Below are positions 55,499-64,000 of a DNA stretch of 64,000 nucleotides, piece after piece. A program made the position numbers and the translations under genes. The notes beneath the pieces are model-generated. The model was given only the letters and a program-made list of their open reading frames with translations, had not been told where the DNA came from and made no database searches. The stretch lies in the NCBI RefSeq assembly GCF_022701255.1, contig NZ_CP031705.1, positions 3,051,501-3,115,500 of the forward strand. The letters run 5' to 3'. Origin of the DNA: Microcoleus vaginatus HSN003 (GTDB taxonomy: Bacteria; Cyanobacteriota; Cyanobacteriia; Cyanobacteriales; Microcoleaceae). Position 1 is the stretch's first letter. Every line of letters begins with the position of its first letter.

Positions 55499-55819
55499 TT
55501 ACTTAAAATAAAGAGCTGCTTGATATAAAACTTGTTCTTGATGCGTTAACAAAGTGCAGTCAGAAAGCGGGTAAGCCACACAAGTAACAGCGTAGCCAGC
55601 TTGCAATTCTGACGGCTTCAAAAATTTTTGTTCGCTTTGGTCGATTTCACCGCTAAGCAGTTTGACAACGCAAGCAGAACACTCTCCTTGCTTGCATCCA
55701 TTCGGCAAGCGGATACCGGCATCTTCTGCCATATCTAAGATATACTGGTCGTCTGGTACTGCGATCGTGCGATCGAGCGCAAGTTCCTGATTCACCAACC
55801 GAACTTGATAAACTGCCAT
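55499..55819 (-). CDS. Plant-type 2Fe-2S ferredoxin
   Basis: Soluble electron carrier of 106 aa. The four cluster ligands are C42, C47 and C50 (CKQGECSAC) and one Cys in AVTCVAYPLSDC near residue 80. It is longer at the C-terminus than the main photosynthetic ferredoxin (DCTLLTHQEQVLYQAALYFK), and loop residues differ (NGCKQGECSAC where the photosynthetic form has YSCRAGACSTC), so it is probably a specialised ferredoxin. Neighbours give no operon clue; the sigma-like gene upstream is on the same strand at a distance of about 110 bp. Confidence 0.9.
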   Translation of the reverse strand: MAVYQVRLVNQELALDRTIAVPDDQYILDMAEDAGIRLPNGCKQGECSACVVKLLSGEIDQSEQKFLKPSELQAGYAVTCVAYPLSDCTLLTHQEQVLYQAALYFK

Positions 55820-55931
55820 TTTTTTCTTATTCCTCGCGAAAGGGCCGGTTTACGATGCTGTTAGTCCTAGCAAATATTTCGGGTAAAACCCGCCCCTACA
55901 ACTAGAAAGGGCGGATTTATATCGTGTATAT

Positions 55932-56579
55932 CTAGACAAGTGCTTCTTGATAATCGAGATTTTCCTCGAGATAAATAGCCCGAATATCCTCCGGCAAGTT
56001 GGATTCTAAACTTTGATATCCTTTTTGCAGCAAAGCCTTTACCTGAGCGGGCGAAATAGCTTCGCCTTCTGCTTGCAAATAAGCTGCAATGCGAGTTTCG
56101 CTCCAGCGGAAAGTCTGAGCCATCAACACAACTAAACGCGGTAGCGGTGCTAACAATTCTAAGGCTTGTTTGACGTAACACCACAGGGGAGGCGGAGCCG
56201 ATTGCAAAGAGTAGTGAATCGACTCAACAGGTGGCAATTGGGCTTGATTTATGCAGACGGCCGTGACATTAATCAGCCAGTTTTGGAGACTGAGATTTTC
56301 GCCATCAGACTCTTGGATTTCGCGGCGCAAATCCAGGCCTCGCAGTTCGTGATAGATGTGCAGCCAAGTGTGGGCAAATAGGTAATCGCCTTGTACGGGC
56401 GATCGCACGGAATGGCGAATCAGGGAGTGTACAATTTGAGCGTAGCGGCAAAAAATCGCCGTAAAGAAGCGACCCTGATCGGGATGGTTTTGAAACAGAG
56501 TCAATAATTCCTGGTCGCTGTGATGGAACAGGGATTTGACCACAGGATGGTTGAGTTCTGAAAAATTAGGTGTTTGCAC
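55932..56579 (-). CDS. ECF sigma factor-like protein
   Basis: A 215-aa protein with the layout of a small sigma-70 protein. The N-terminal half (about 35-80, FTAIFCRYAQIVHSLIRHSV) resembles region 2. The C-terminal half has a region-4-like helix-turn-helix (about 145-195, RLVVLMAQTFRWSETRIAAY). It lacks strong core motifs, so it may be a divergent sigma factor or a paralogue that has changed role. Targets are unknown, and no anti-sigma gene is adjacent. Confidence 0.65.
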   Translation of the reverse strand: MQTPNFSELNHPVVKSLFHHSDQELLTLFQNHPDQGRFFTAIFCRYAQIVHSLIRHSVRSPVQGDYLFAHTWLHIYHELRGLDLRREIQESDGENLSLQNWLINVTAVCINQAQLPPVESIHYSLQSAPPPLWCYVKQALELLAPLPRLVVLMAQTFRWSETRIAAYLQAEGEAISPAQVKALLQKGYQSLESNLPEDIRAIYLEENLDYQEALV

Positions 56580-56672
56580 AATTGTTATGGAAAGGTTTGG
56601 AGAATAAATGCGGGTGCAGCCCGATTCTACAACACGATATACATTTGATGCAAGTGCTTAAAAAATATGTTG

Positions 56673-56721
56673 ATATTTAAGTCATATTTAAGTCATATTT
56701 AAGTCAATTTAATTATATAAT
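56673..56721 (+). promoter_or_regulatory. Three 11-bp direct repeats and -10 element before DUF5131 gene
   Basis: The 11-mer atatttaagtc occurs three times head to tail (56673-56705), so copies lie on one face of the helix. A TATAAT (56716-56721) follows 10 bp later. The arrangement looks like a regulator-binding array at a promoter for the DUF5131 gene. Confidence 0.55.
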
Positions 56722-56732
56722 GGAATTTGTAG

Positions 56733-56810
56733 ATGACGCTCAATAAACCTCAATTAATAGAGCGTATTTTATTTGTTCACCGTCACCTACAAAGGTTGTT
56801 TAAATGGTAA
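56733..56810 (+). CDS. Possible 25-codon leader ORF
   Basis: From ATG 56733 a frame of 25 codons (MTLNKPQLIERILFVHRHLQ, ending RLFKW) stops at 56810, 9 bp before the DUF5131 start. The downstream gene lacks a clear ribosome site of its own, so coupling is possible. It could equally be chance; only position supports it. Confidence 0.25.
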   Translation: MTLNKPQLIERILFVHRHLQRLFKW

Positions 56811-56819
56811 ATTCTTTGT

Positions 56820-57608
56820 ATGTCTAGCATTAATACTGGTATCGAATGGACCGACAGAACATGGAATCCAACGACTGGCTGCGATAAAGTCAGTCCAGGT
56901 TGTACGCATTGTTATGCTGAAGCATTGACAAAACGGTTTCATACTAATTTTCCTAACGGTTTTGATTTAACGGAATATCCAAAACGTTTGAATGAGCCTA
57001 AAAGCTGGCGAAAGCCGAGTCGCATTTTTGTTAACTCAATGAGTGATTTGTTCCATGAAGATGTTTCTCTTGAATTCCTGAAACAAGTTTTTGATGTAAT
57101 GCGTGAAACTCCTCACCACATTTATCAAATTCTTACGAAGCGACATGAGCGTTTAGCAGACTTAGCCCCTCAACTTGATTGGTCTGATAATATTTGGATG
57201 GGGGTGTCTGTTGAAAATCAAAACTATGTTCATCGTGTGGATCATTTGCGACAAGTCAATGCAAAGGTACGGTTTTTATCCTGCGAACCACTTTTAGGGC
57301 CTTTGCAACTCGATCTAAGAGATATTCACTGGGTAATAGTTGGGGGAGAGTCGGGGCAAAAACACCGTCCGATGCAGGAAGAATGGGCACAAAGTATTCG
57401 GGATCAGTGTCAGGATGCTGAAGTCGCGTTTTTCTTCAAGCAATGGGGAGGTAGAACACCTAAAGCTGCTGGGAGAATGTTGGATGAGAGAATTTGGGAT
57501 GAGATGCCCGAAGCATGGGAGAAACACCAAAAGCAATGGAATGGCTACACTTTGAGTGTGAGTCGCAACTCAAATAAAGTAGTAACGCCTACTTGGGTGG
57601 GAATGTAA
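56820..57608 (+). CDS. Three-Cys-motif protein (DUF5131, phage Gp37/Gp68 family)
   Basis: A 262-aa protein of the phage Gp37/Gp68 family. The N-terminus has WTDRTWNPTTGCDKVSPGCT with C21-x6-C28-x2-C31, an iron-sulfur or radical-SAM-like cysteine set. Downstream motifs include FVNSMSDLFHEDV and ILTKRHERL, and a central block VGVSVENQ-like (MGVSVENQNYVHRVDHLRQ), LSCEPLLGPL and VIVGGESG, all family hallmarks. The reaction is unknown. It converges on the TcmP gene with 20 bp of overlap at the 3' ends; such partners often occur together in bacteria and phages, which points to a joint, undetermined function. Phased 11-bp repeats lie upstream. Confidence 0.88.
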   Translation: MSSINTGIEWTDRTWNPTTGCDKVSPGCTHCYAEALTKRFHTNFPNGFDLTEYPKRLNEPKSWRKPSRIFVNSMSDLFHEDVSLEFLKQVFDVMRETPHHIYQILTKRHERLADLAPQLDWSDNIWMGVSVENQNYVHRVDHLRQVNAKVRFLSCEPLLGPLQLDLRDIHWVIVGGESGQKHRPMQEEWAQSIRDQCQDAEVAFFFKQWGGRTPKAAGRMLDERIWDEMPEAWEKHQKQWNGYTLSVSRNSNKVVTPTWVGM

Positions 57609-58725
57609 CCCTCACCTCCTCTCCAAATGTAATTTCTCCTTTGTATTTTCTTCGTTCACTGGCAGGTGGATGTACTATAATTTTACCTTGTTGTTCTAGT
57701 TTCCGCAGAGCTTCCTTGTAATTTTTGCTAATGTAACGCTTGCCAACATGATGCTGATTATAAATTTCTTCCATTGTTAGTGTTTGACCCGTAAATTCAT
57801 CAATTAGCATACTTTCAAGAGCATCAAGCTGCCCCATATCAAAGAGTGAAAGTTGAATAGGTGCGGGATTATATTCAAAAGACGGTACTCCCTGAGTAAA
57901 AATAGAGCTTTTTTTAGCCATAATATCTTTCATAATTGAGTGACCTCGCTTATTCTTAGATATAAAAATAAGATAATGGCTAGTACGACTACCGCTAGGT
58001 TCTTTGAAGCAAAAATCTTGAACGTGCGACCCTCCAACATCTTTCAATGCCTGACAAATAGTCTTTACAATAGTTGATTCTCGCTCTTCAGGCTGCATAG
58101 GTTTAAGTTCTTCCCTCAGCGCATCAGCTCGTTCTTCACCAAAAAAGGAGTTCATCTCTTTCTTGACAACTGGGTTATTTAGATTCATATTAATGCGGTT
58201 GTAGTTAAAGAAAAATATACAATCACTACCCCAATTGCTGATAACGGAGCCTATTAGATTAATTGACAAACCTTTATAACCAAAAGGGTCAATAAAAAAA
58301 AGTGTTGGTGCTGATTTAATATTATTTTTAATATCCTGGATAATTTCTTCTCCCACCTCCTTATTTAAAATAATTGGTAGGTGTCTTAAGGTATCTATAC
58401 CAGGTAAAGATGCTATTGCCCGAGCGAGAGACTCGGTATTATTGGAGTCTATATCATTAAAAATTGTTACAAACTGTTCTCGCATTTCTGATTCAGTAAG
58501 GACACTTTCCAAAATTAGTAATGGTGTAGATTTGCAACCGTCTTTATAATAACCTGGTCCAGAAAATAAATCTACATATGCAATGTTTTGGGGCCTTTTT
58601 GAGAAGGGTATTTTTTTTATTTGACTAATCATTATCTTAGCCCATGCCCCAAAGTATTTAGCTACGATCTCAATTTTAACTAAAGATTGTTCTTTAGGCT
58701 TATCGAAGAAAGAATTATTAACCAT
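57589..58725 (-). CDS. tcmP: TcmP, three-Cys-motif partner protein
   Basis: A 378-aa protein matching the three-Cys-motif partner family. Residues about 45-60 read AYVDLFSGPGYY, a glycine-rich S-adenosylmethionine-like loop. LFFIDPFGYKGLSINL (about 140-155) resembles the catalytic-motif region of DNA/RNA methyltransferases, with DPFG in place of DPPY. A C-terminal winged-helix-like part (about 310-365, MEEIYNQHHVGKRYISKNYK) could bind nucleic acid. Methyltransferase activity is an inference. Its 3' end overlaps the convergent DUF5131 gene by 20 bp. The gene is AT-rich, unlike its 3' neighbour, suggesting acquisition. Confidence 0.85.
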   Translation of the reverse strand: MVNNSFFDKPKEQSLVKIEIVAKYFGAWAKIMISQIKKIPFSKRPQNIAYVDLFSGPGYYKDGCKSTPLLILESVLTESEMREQFVTIFNDIDSNNTESLARAIASLPGIDTLRHLPIILNKEVGEEIIQDIKNNIKSAPTLFFIDPFGYKGLSINLIGSVISNWGSDCIFFFNYNRINMNLNNPVVKKEMNSFFGEERADALREELKPMQPEERESTIVKTICQALKDVGGSHVQDFCFKEPSGSRTSHYLIFISKNKRGHSIMKDIMAKKSSIFTQGVPSFEYNPAPIQLSLFDMGQLDALESMLIDEFTGQTLTMEEIYNQHHVGKRYISKNYKEALRKLEQQGKIIVHPPASERRKYKGEITFGEEVRVTFPPK

Positions 58726-58776
58726 AACTTTGCCTCTCCGAGCTCGATAATTATTACATTTTACTGAATTATACTA

Positions 58777-61700
58777 CTATTTTGATTTACCGTAACCTCC
58801 ACCCCCAGGAGTCTCAATGACAAACACATCCCCCGGCTGCATTTCCACAGTCGCCGTACTCCCCAAATCCTCAACTTTTCCATCAACCGTTTCAACATAA
58901 TTCCGCCCCACTTTCCCCGCTTCACCCCCATTCAAACCGCAAGGATAAATCACCCGTCTCCCCGATAAAATACCAGCAGTCATCGCTTCCCGAAAGCGCA
59001 CTCGCCGCACAACTCCATTACCCCCGCGATGATATCCATTCCCCCCGCTATTAGCCCGAATTGCAAAACTTTCCAACAACACCGGGAACCGCCATTCTAA
59101 TACTTCGGGATCAGTTAAACGCGAATTAGTCATGTGAGTTTGCACCGCATCAGTACCGTCAAAATCTGCACCAGCACCCGAACCGCCGCAAATTGTTTCA
59201 TAATATTGATAGCGCTGATTCCCAAAGGTAAAATTATTCATAGTTCCCTGAGAAGCCGCCATCACTCCCAAAGCACAATACAAAGCATCGGTAATATTTT
59301 GCGAAGTTTCCACATTTCCGGCAACTACCGCCGCTGGATAGCGAGGATTCAGCATACAGCCTTCGGGATTGATGATTTCGAGAGGTTTCAAACAGCCCGC
59401 ATTGAGAGGAATATCGTCATCTACCAAGGTGCGGAAAACATACAAAACAGCCGCTTTGCACACCGCAGCCGGAGCATTAAAATTGTTGGCTTGTTGACCT
59501 GAAGTGCCAGTAAAATCTACTTTTGCACTGCGCGCAGATTTGTCAATTGTAATCGCTACCTTAATTTGTCCGCCACTATCCATCGGATAAGTAAATTCGC
59601 CATCACTCAAAACCTCAATTACCCGCCGCACCGACTCTTCCGCATTGTCTTGTACGAAGCCCATATAAGCTTGCACAGTCTCTAATCTATAATGTTCTAC
59701 CATCTTGAGAAGTTCTTCAGCGCCGCGCTTGTTAGCAGCAATTTGTGCTTGCAAATCCGCTATATTTTGATCGGAGTTGCGAACCGGAAAATTCCCCGCT
59801 GTCAGAAGTTCTAGTAATTCTTTTTCTCGAAAATTGCCCTCGCTTACTAACAAGAAATTGTCCAACAATACACCTTCTTCAGTTACTGTTGTACTGTTAG
59901 GAGGCATGGAACCGGGAGTAATTCCCCCGATGTCGGCGTGGTGTCCGCGCGAGGCAACATAAAACAAAGGAAGGGAGGAATCACGAGCAAATACTGGAGT
60001 AATAACGGTGATATCTGGCAAGTGTGTGCCGCCGTTGTAGGGATTGTTAGAAACATAAACATCGCCCGGTTGAATCGCATTGCCTCGTGCTAAAATTAAA
60101 GCTTCAACGCTTTCGCTCATCGAGCCGAGATGCACGGGAATGTGCGGCGCGTTGGCAACTAATTGCCCGTTTTGGTCGAAGATTGCACAGGAAAAGTCGA
60201 GACGTTCCTTGATGTTCACCGAGGAACTTGTGTTTTGCAATGTGACGCCCATTTGTTCCGCGATCGCCCGAAACAAATTATTAAAAATTTCTAGCAAAAC
60301 TGGATCGGATTTAACCGCAGATAAACCCGAATGAACGCGGATATTATCTGTCTCCATCTGCGTGCATCGGCGGTTCAAAATTAAATCATTATTTTCGGTA
60401 ATTTCCGCTTCCCAGCCCGGTTCTATGATATTGGTTCCCGTAGCTTCAACAATCATAGCAGGGCCGCTAATGCAGTCGTGCGATCGCAAATCGTCTCTCT
60501 GATAAACAGGCGTTTCCCGCCACCCGCCAGCAACATAGGTTTGCACCGTTGAAATTGGTTGCACAGGCAAGATGCCTGTGCCACAAGAGGGGGAAATTGT
60601 GGATGCTTCCGGCACATTCATTGTCTGCACAATTGGCTGCACAGGCAAGATGCCTGTGCCACAAGAGGGGGAAATTGTGGATGCTTCCGGCACATCCATT
60701 GTTTGCAAAATTGGTTGCACAGGCAAGATGCCCGTGCCACAAGAGGGGGAAATTGTGGATGCTTCCGGCACATCCATTCTTTCTACAACTTCCACCGAAA
60801 CCGCTTCCACAATCAGCGGTTTTTCTGGCATAATAAAACTGTAACGCTGTCGGTGGGCTGCTTCAAATTCAGCCTGCATGACCTCAATATTGTCAGCACA
60901 GTTGACAGCCAAAACAGAGTCACTTCCCTGATATTTTAAGCGCAACTTGCTAACAACTAAAACCTCTGACTCATTCTCTGTGTTCTCTGCGCCTCTGCGG
61001 TTCAATTCCCTCTTTCCATCAGCCTCCAATTCAGTTAAAATATGATGCAAATCAGCTAATAATTCTGCATTTAATTGTTGCTCGATCGCCCTTTCGCGAA
61101 TAGCCCGCACATCAGCCAAACCCATACCGTAAGCCGACAACACACCCGCATAAGGGTGAATAAATACCCGTTTCATGCCCAAAGCATCGGCGATCGCACA
61201 AGCGTGTTGGCCGCCCGCACCGCCGAAACAGCACAATGTATACTCCGAAACATCGTAACCGCGCTGAAGCGAGATTTTTTTGACAGCATTTGCCATCTTT
61301 TCCACGGCGATCGCCAAAAAACCCTCCGCCACCTGTTCGGCCGTCCTCTCGCCCCCGATTTCCCCCGCTAATTGCCCAAATTTTTGCTTTACTACGTCAG
61401 GGGCGATCGGCAAATCTCCATTCAATCCAAATACTTTCGGGAAAAAATCCGGTTGAATTTTGCCCAACATTACATTGCAATCAGTCACCGTCAAAGGGCC
61501 GCCTTTGCGATAGCAAGCGGGCCCAGGATTGGCCCCTGCAGACTCCGGCCCGACGCGGTAGCGAGCCCCGTCAAAAAAGACAATTGAACCGCCGCCGGCT
61601 GCTACAGTGTGAATTGCCATCACGGGCGATCGCAATCTCACCCCAGCAATTTCCGTCTCAAATTCGCGTTCGTATTCGCCGTTAAAATGGGCAACATCTG

Positions 61701-62655
61701 TCGAAGTTCCGCCCATATCAAAGGTAATAATTTTATCAAAACCTGCCTTTTTGCTCGTTTGAACAGCACCGACAATTCCCCCAGCAGGCCCGGATAAAAT
61801 ACTGTTTTTTCCTTGAAATTGTGCCGCGTCCACTAAGCCGCCGTTCGATTGCATGAACATTAATTTAGGGGACGGTGCCCCGGTGCCCGCCCCTACAGCC
61901 TCGTTCCCAGGCTCTGCCGGGGAACGCAGATCCAGAGGCTCTGCCTCTGTTAACTGACTGGTTACTTGTTCGACATAACGCCGTAAAATCGGAGATAAAT
62001 AAGCATCGACAACCGCAGTATCTCCCCGCGAAACTAATTTCATCAGCGGGCTAACTTCGTGAGATACTGAAATTTGAGTAAAGCCAATTTCTTTGGCTAT
62101 TTTAGCAACTTGTTTTTCATGTTCCGAGTAGCGGTAGCCGTGCATGAATACGATCGCACAACTGCGAATTCCCTCATCGTATGCTTGCTGCAAAGACGGG
62201 ATAAACTCGGGATTGACAGCAGTCAACTCCTCACCTTGAGCACTGTAGCGTTCCGCAACTTCAATAACTCGATCGTACAGCATCTCCGGCAAAACAATGT
62301 GGCGGGCGAAAATATTCGGGCGGTTTTGATAGCCAATTCTCAGCGCATCGCCGAAACCTTTAGTAATTAACAGAATTGTGCGATCGCCCTTTCGTTCCAG
62401 CAAAGCATTTGTCGCCACCGTCGTCCCCATTTTAATCGCTTCAATTTCGGTGGCGGGTATCGCTGCGTCGGCGGGAATTCTCAAAATATCGCGAATTCCT
62501 TGGACTGCGGCATCGGTGTAGCGTTCTGGGTTTTCCGACAGCAGCTTGTGAATGACTAATTTACCGTCGGGGCGCTGGGCGACAATATCAGTAAAAGTGC
62601 CACCGCGATCGATCCAAAATTGCCAGCGAGTGCGATCGGGATAAGTAGGATTCAT
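58777..62655 (-). CDS. oplAH: 5-oxoprolinase/hydantoinase (HyuA-HyuB fusion) with repeat insertions
   Basis: ATP-dependent 5-oxoprolinase-type enzyme, 1292 aa, that opens 5-oxoproline or a related ring. The HyuA half (about 10-700) starts with the ATPase motif [15 protein letters not shown] and has [13 protein letters not shown] and [16 protein letters not shown]. The HyuB half (about 740-1290) has [20 protein letters not shown] and ends [14 protein letters not shown]. Three kinds of dispersed repeat are inserted in frame: about residues 235-263, 545-568 and 622-703, the last as three tandem 26-aa units. The core domains look intact. The upstream spacer has no obvious promoter beyond AT-rich sequence. 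Confidence 0.92.
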   Translation of the reverse strand: MNPTYPDRTRWQFWIDRGGTFTDIVAQRPDGKLVIHKLLSENPERYTDAAVQGIRDILRIPADAAIPATEIEAIKMGTTVATNALLERKGDRTILLITKGFGDALRIGYQNRPNIFARHIVLPEMLYDRVIEVAERYSAQGEELTAVNPEFIPSLQQAYDEGIRSCAIVFMHGYRYSEHEKQVAKIAKEIGFTQISVSHEVSPLMKLVSRGDTAVVDAYLSPILRRYVEQVTSQLTEAEPLDLRSPAEPGNEAVGAGTGAPSPKLMFMQSNGGLVDAAQFQGKNSILSGPAGGIVGAVQTSKKAGFDKIITFDMGGTSTDVAHFNGEYEREFETEIAGVRLRSPVMAIHTVAAGGGSIVFFDGARYRVGPESAGANPGPACYRKGGPLTVTDCNVMLGKIQPDFFPKVFGLNGDLPIAPDVVKQKFGQLAGEIGGERTAEQVAEGFLAIAVEKMANAVKKISLQRGYDVSEYTLCCFGGAGGQHACAIADALGMKRVFIHPYAGVLSAYGMGLADVRAIRERAIEQQLNAELLADLHHILTELEADGKRELNRRGAENTENESEVLVVSKLRLKYQGSDSVLAVNCADNIEVMQAEFEAAHRQRYSFIMPEKPLIVEAVSVEVVERMDVPEASTISPSCGTGILPVQPILQTMDVPEASTISPSCGTGILPVQPIVQTMNVPEASTISPSCGTGILPVQPISTVQTYVAGGWRETPVYQRDDLRSHDCISGPAMIVEATGTNIIEPGWEAEITENNDLILNRRCTQMETDNIRVHSGLSAVKSDPVLLEIFNNLFRAIAEQMGVTLQNTSSSVNIKERLDFSCAIFDQNGQLVANAPHIPVHLGSMSESVEALILARGNAIQPGDVYVSNNPYNGGTHLPDITVITPVFARDSSLPLFYVASRGHHADIGGITPGSMPPNSTTVTEEGVLLDNFLLVSEGNFREKELLELLTAGNFPVRNSDQNIADLQAQIAANKRGAEELLKMVEHYRLETVQAYMGFVQDNAEESVRRVIEVLSDGEFTYPMDSGGQIKVAITIDKSARSAKVDFTGTSGQQANNFNAPAAVCKAAVLYVFRTLVDDDIPLNAGCLKPLEIINPEGCMLNPRYPAAVVAGNVETSQNITDALYCALGVMAASQGTMNNFTFGNQRYQYYETICGGSGAGADFDGTDAVQTHMTNSRLTDPEVLEWRFPVLLESFAIRANSGGNGYHRGGNGVVRRVRFREAMTAGILSGRRVIYPCGLNGGEAGKVGRNYVETVDGKVEDLGSTATVEMQPGDVFVIETPGGGGYGKSK
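60547..60780. repeat. Three tandem 78-bp repeats inside oplAH
   Basis: gcacaggcaagatgccyg begins at 60561, 60639 and 60717, exactly 78 bp apart, with near-identical units including agagggggaaattgtggatg and cttccggcacat. In the oplAH frame each unit encodes 26 residues with the peptide [11 protein letters not shown]. Its core matches the intergenic palindrome after clpB (47.9 kb). Confidence 0.9.
60968..61008. repeat. tctctgcgcctctgcggtt-type repeat inside oplAH
   Basis: ctctgtgttctctgcgcctc and flanks encode [13 protein letters not shown] in the oplAH frame. This unit resembles a widespread cyanobacterial repeat that produces [12 protein letters not shown] peptides. Extent is approximate. 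Confidence 0.5.
61868..61951. repeat. Dispersed palindromic repeat inside oplAH
   Basis: Segment with gttcccaggctctgccggggaac and cagaggctctgcctctg palindromes, in frame within oplAH (residues about 235-263, [17 protein letters not shown]). It interrupts the HyuA half between ...QLTEAE and [11 protein letters not shown]. Confidence 0.7.
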
Positions 62656-62800
62656 ATCTCTTTTTTTTGATATTTTTGCTTGATTAATTTACAAGTATTC
62701 AACAAACTTCTGTTCGAGTCAATTCATAAAACTCATAACTTCGGGTCATAAAAGTCATAATTTCTGGTCGTTCAAACTAGCAGGCGCTCGATCATATTAA

Positions 62801-63649
62801 TTATAGATGTCGAATGCCCTTGACTAACCCCTGACAAACACCAGCCAGAAAATCCAAATCCAAAGTCTCAATCTTATCGCTTTCTCGATGATAATGCGGA
62901 TTTCGCATATTAGCAGTATCAGTCACCATGATAGCCGGATAACCATTATCCCAAAAAGGAACATGATCGCTGCGGCGAGTATCCGGCACAATTAAACCTC
63001 GATTCGGCACCGGTAGCCACTCGCAGGGCTGACCTGATTTGCGAATTTTGCCACTCAAATTAATCAAATCGGGAACCGTCCGCAAATTGCCAATTAAAGC
63101 AATAAAATTGCCACTATTTGGATAAAAATATTTCAAGCCAGCGGGGTAGCTTTGAGAATTAGGATTATGGTTGCAATAACCCAACATTTCCAAAGAAATC
63201 ATTAACCGGATTGAGTCTTGCTGTTGCTTGTATTTAGCTGCATGATGACTGCTTCCCAAATAACCGTATTCTTCCATATCGAAGGCGACTAATTGCACTG
63301 GATATTTGAGCGGCCCAGATGCGATATCCCTTGCGAGTTCCAGCAAAACAGCAACACCAGTAGCATTATCATCGGCCCCAGGCGATCCGGGTACAGTATC
63401 GTAATGAGCACCAATTACGATCGGCGGCAACCGCTTCTTACTTGCCTTTTCGGAGGGGGGTAAATCCAAAATCAAATTGTGATGAATTTGGCCGCGAACC
63501 GAAAAATCGTCAATTTCTACAGTTCCCCACTGTGCCAACTGTTCGCGGATGTATTGCTGAGCATAAAAATGCCCTTCGGATGCGAGGTATGGGTTGCGAT
63601 CGCGTACAATTTGAATCAGATGGCTGTGCAAGCGTTCTTTGAGATTCAT
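62801..63649 (-). CDS. M28-family zinc aminopeptidase-like peptidase
   Basis: Metallopeptidase of 282 aa. The two-zinc site is visible as IGAHYDTV (His and Asp), GADDNATG (bridging Asp), AFDMEEYGYLGS (Glu pair), SDHVPFW and NPHYHRESDKIE (His). No signal peptide is evident (MNLKERLHSHLIQIV), so it appears cytoplasmic, and it has none of the extra domains of secreted M28 enzymes. Substrate unknown. A gene on the plus strand begins about 70 bp upstream, so the spacer is a divergent promoter region. Confidence 0.88.
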   Translation of the reverse strand: MNLKERLHSHLIQIVRDRNPYLASEGHFYAQQYIREQLAQWGTVEIDDFSVRGQIHHNLILDLPPSEKASKKRLPPIVIGAHYDTVPGSPGADDNATGVAVLLELARDIASGPLKYPVQLVAFDMEEYGYLGSSHHAAKYKQQQDSIRLMISLEMLGYCNHNPNSQSYPAGLKYFYPNSGNFIALIGNLRTVPDLINLSGKIRKSGQPCEWLPVPNRGLIVPDTRRSDHVPFWDNGYPAIMVTDTANMRNPHYHRESDKIETLDLDFLAGVCQGLVKGIRHL

Positions 63650-63722
63650 GCAGTCTGCTACACAATGAGTACAATCAAATTATATTCTGTTTAATCTTGG
63701 AAATTATAGGAATACCAGCCAA

Positions 63723-64000
63723 ATGCCCTACAGCGATTTTAGTTTAGAAAAAGTCAAACGAACCTTTCAACTGACAACTTCAGAAATAGTCGATTTATTT
63801 GGAAATGTACCCGACTTACAATGCAGCCCTCTCTTGACAGAAATTCTACGTTAGAATGTACCTTTAGCCCTTGCCAGCAACAGCGAAAAAGCTCGCTCGG
63901 AAATGATTATTTCACCAATTTTAATCGACCTCAGAAGACAGTTAAAGGAACGAATTAACTTATTTTCGGGAATAGAGTTTGACGTGGATAGCGAAACGGG
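63723..64000 (+). pseudogene. Cyanobacterial hypothetical gene with in-frame TAG, cut by window end
   Basis: From ATG 63723 the frame reads MPYSDFSLEKVKRTFQLTTS, then reaches TAG at 63852-63854 (codon 44). After it the same frame continues [20 protein letters not shown] and stays open to the window end. The sequence on both sides reads like one conserved cyanobacterial protein of unknown function, in which an amino-acid codon (probably Tyr) sits at the stop. A single-base nonsense change or sequence error would explain it. Only the first 92 codons are visible. Confidence 0.7.

Noticed and set aside
56673..56705. CRISPR or phage attachment site
   Set aside because: The 11-bp units are too short and have no spacers; placement before a -10 element fits regulation better.
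60547..60780. CRISPR-like array
   Set aside because: Three units with no distinct spacers; whole 78-bp units are repeated and lie in a coding frame, with no cas genes.
60549..60939. Three overlapping open frames opposite oplAH, each with a repeated peptide
   Set aside because: They are antisense readings of the 78-bp tandem repeat; the real gene is on the minus strand.
1..64000. tRNA or rRNA genes
   Set aside because: I scanned for TpsiC-arm and anticodon-arm patterns by eye and found none; a covariance-model scan would settle this.

Overview
The window looks like chromosome from a filamentous, non-heterocystous cyanobacterium of the Microcoleus/Oscillatoria/Phormidium type. This rests on the very frequent HIP1 octamer GCGATCGC, short heptamer repeats between genes, an ssl1498-type small photosynthetic membrane protein, a cyanobacterial plant-type ferredoxin, RppA/RppB-like regulators and the dispersed palindromic repeats common in these genomes. 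The genus is an inference.

Layout. 0-10 kb: prolyl-tRNA synthetase (first codons cut off), two tandem MASE1-PAS adenylyl cyclases, a perfect 21-bp hairpin terminator, ribosomal protein L28 and HtpG. 10-16.3 kb: an RppA/RppB two-component operon split by a MazF-type toxin-antitoxin pair, then a divergent iron-uptake cluster (multicopper oxidase, helix-hairpin-helix lipoprotein behind a Fur-box-like site, and an FTR1 iron permease broken by one in-frame TGA). 16.4-17.6 kb: a decayed IS630 element. 17.9-28.9 kb: a two-gene, three-module NRPS cluster that starts with a formyltransferase domain whose catalytic His and Asp are replaced. 29.3-39.6 kb: a copper/heavy-metal island (YtkA-like lipoprotein, CusA-like RND pump, long CusB-like adaptor, a small ORF behind a tandem operator-like repeat, a DUF305 protein, a CopZ-like chaperone and a CopA-type ATPase behind a MerR-type promoter). 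39.6-48.2 kb: glyoxalase I, an unrecognised membrane protein, an SGNH/MBOAT O-acylation pair, a ClpB with an unusual insertion, and the ssl1498-family protein. 48.4-51.4 kb: two intact insertion sequences (IS701-type and IS4-type) lying 42 bp apart inside one copy of a dispersed C/G-rich repeat. 51.9-64 kb: a trehalose synthase-maltokinase fusion, ferredoxin, sigma-like protein, a convergent DUF5131/TcmP pair (three-Cys-motif protein and its partner), a 5-oxoprolinase carrying three kinds of in-frame repeat insertion, an M28 peptidase, and the start of a gene interrupted by TAG.

How the parts fit. The 10-16 kb and 29-39 kb blocks are both metal-homeostasis loci. RppA/RppB-type regulators control nickel/redox responses in Synechocystis, so they may act on the RND operon, although none of its promoters shows an obvious shared site. 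The NRPS cluster is collinear: a short acidic tail on the first protein matches an N-terminal TubC-like docking domain on the second, predicting a tripeptide. The least understood pair is DUF5131/TcmP at 56.8-58.7 kb, which is my best candidate for an undescribed system. No tRNA, rRNA or CRISPR array was seen.
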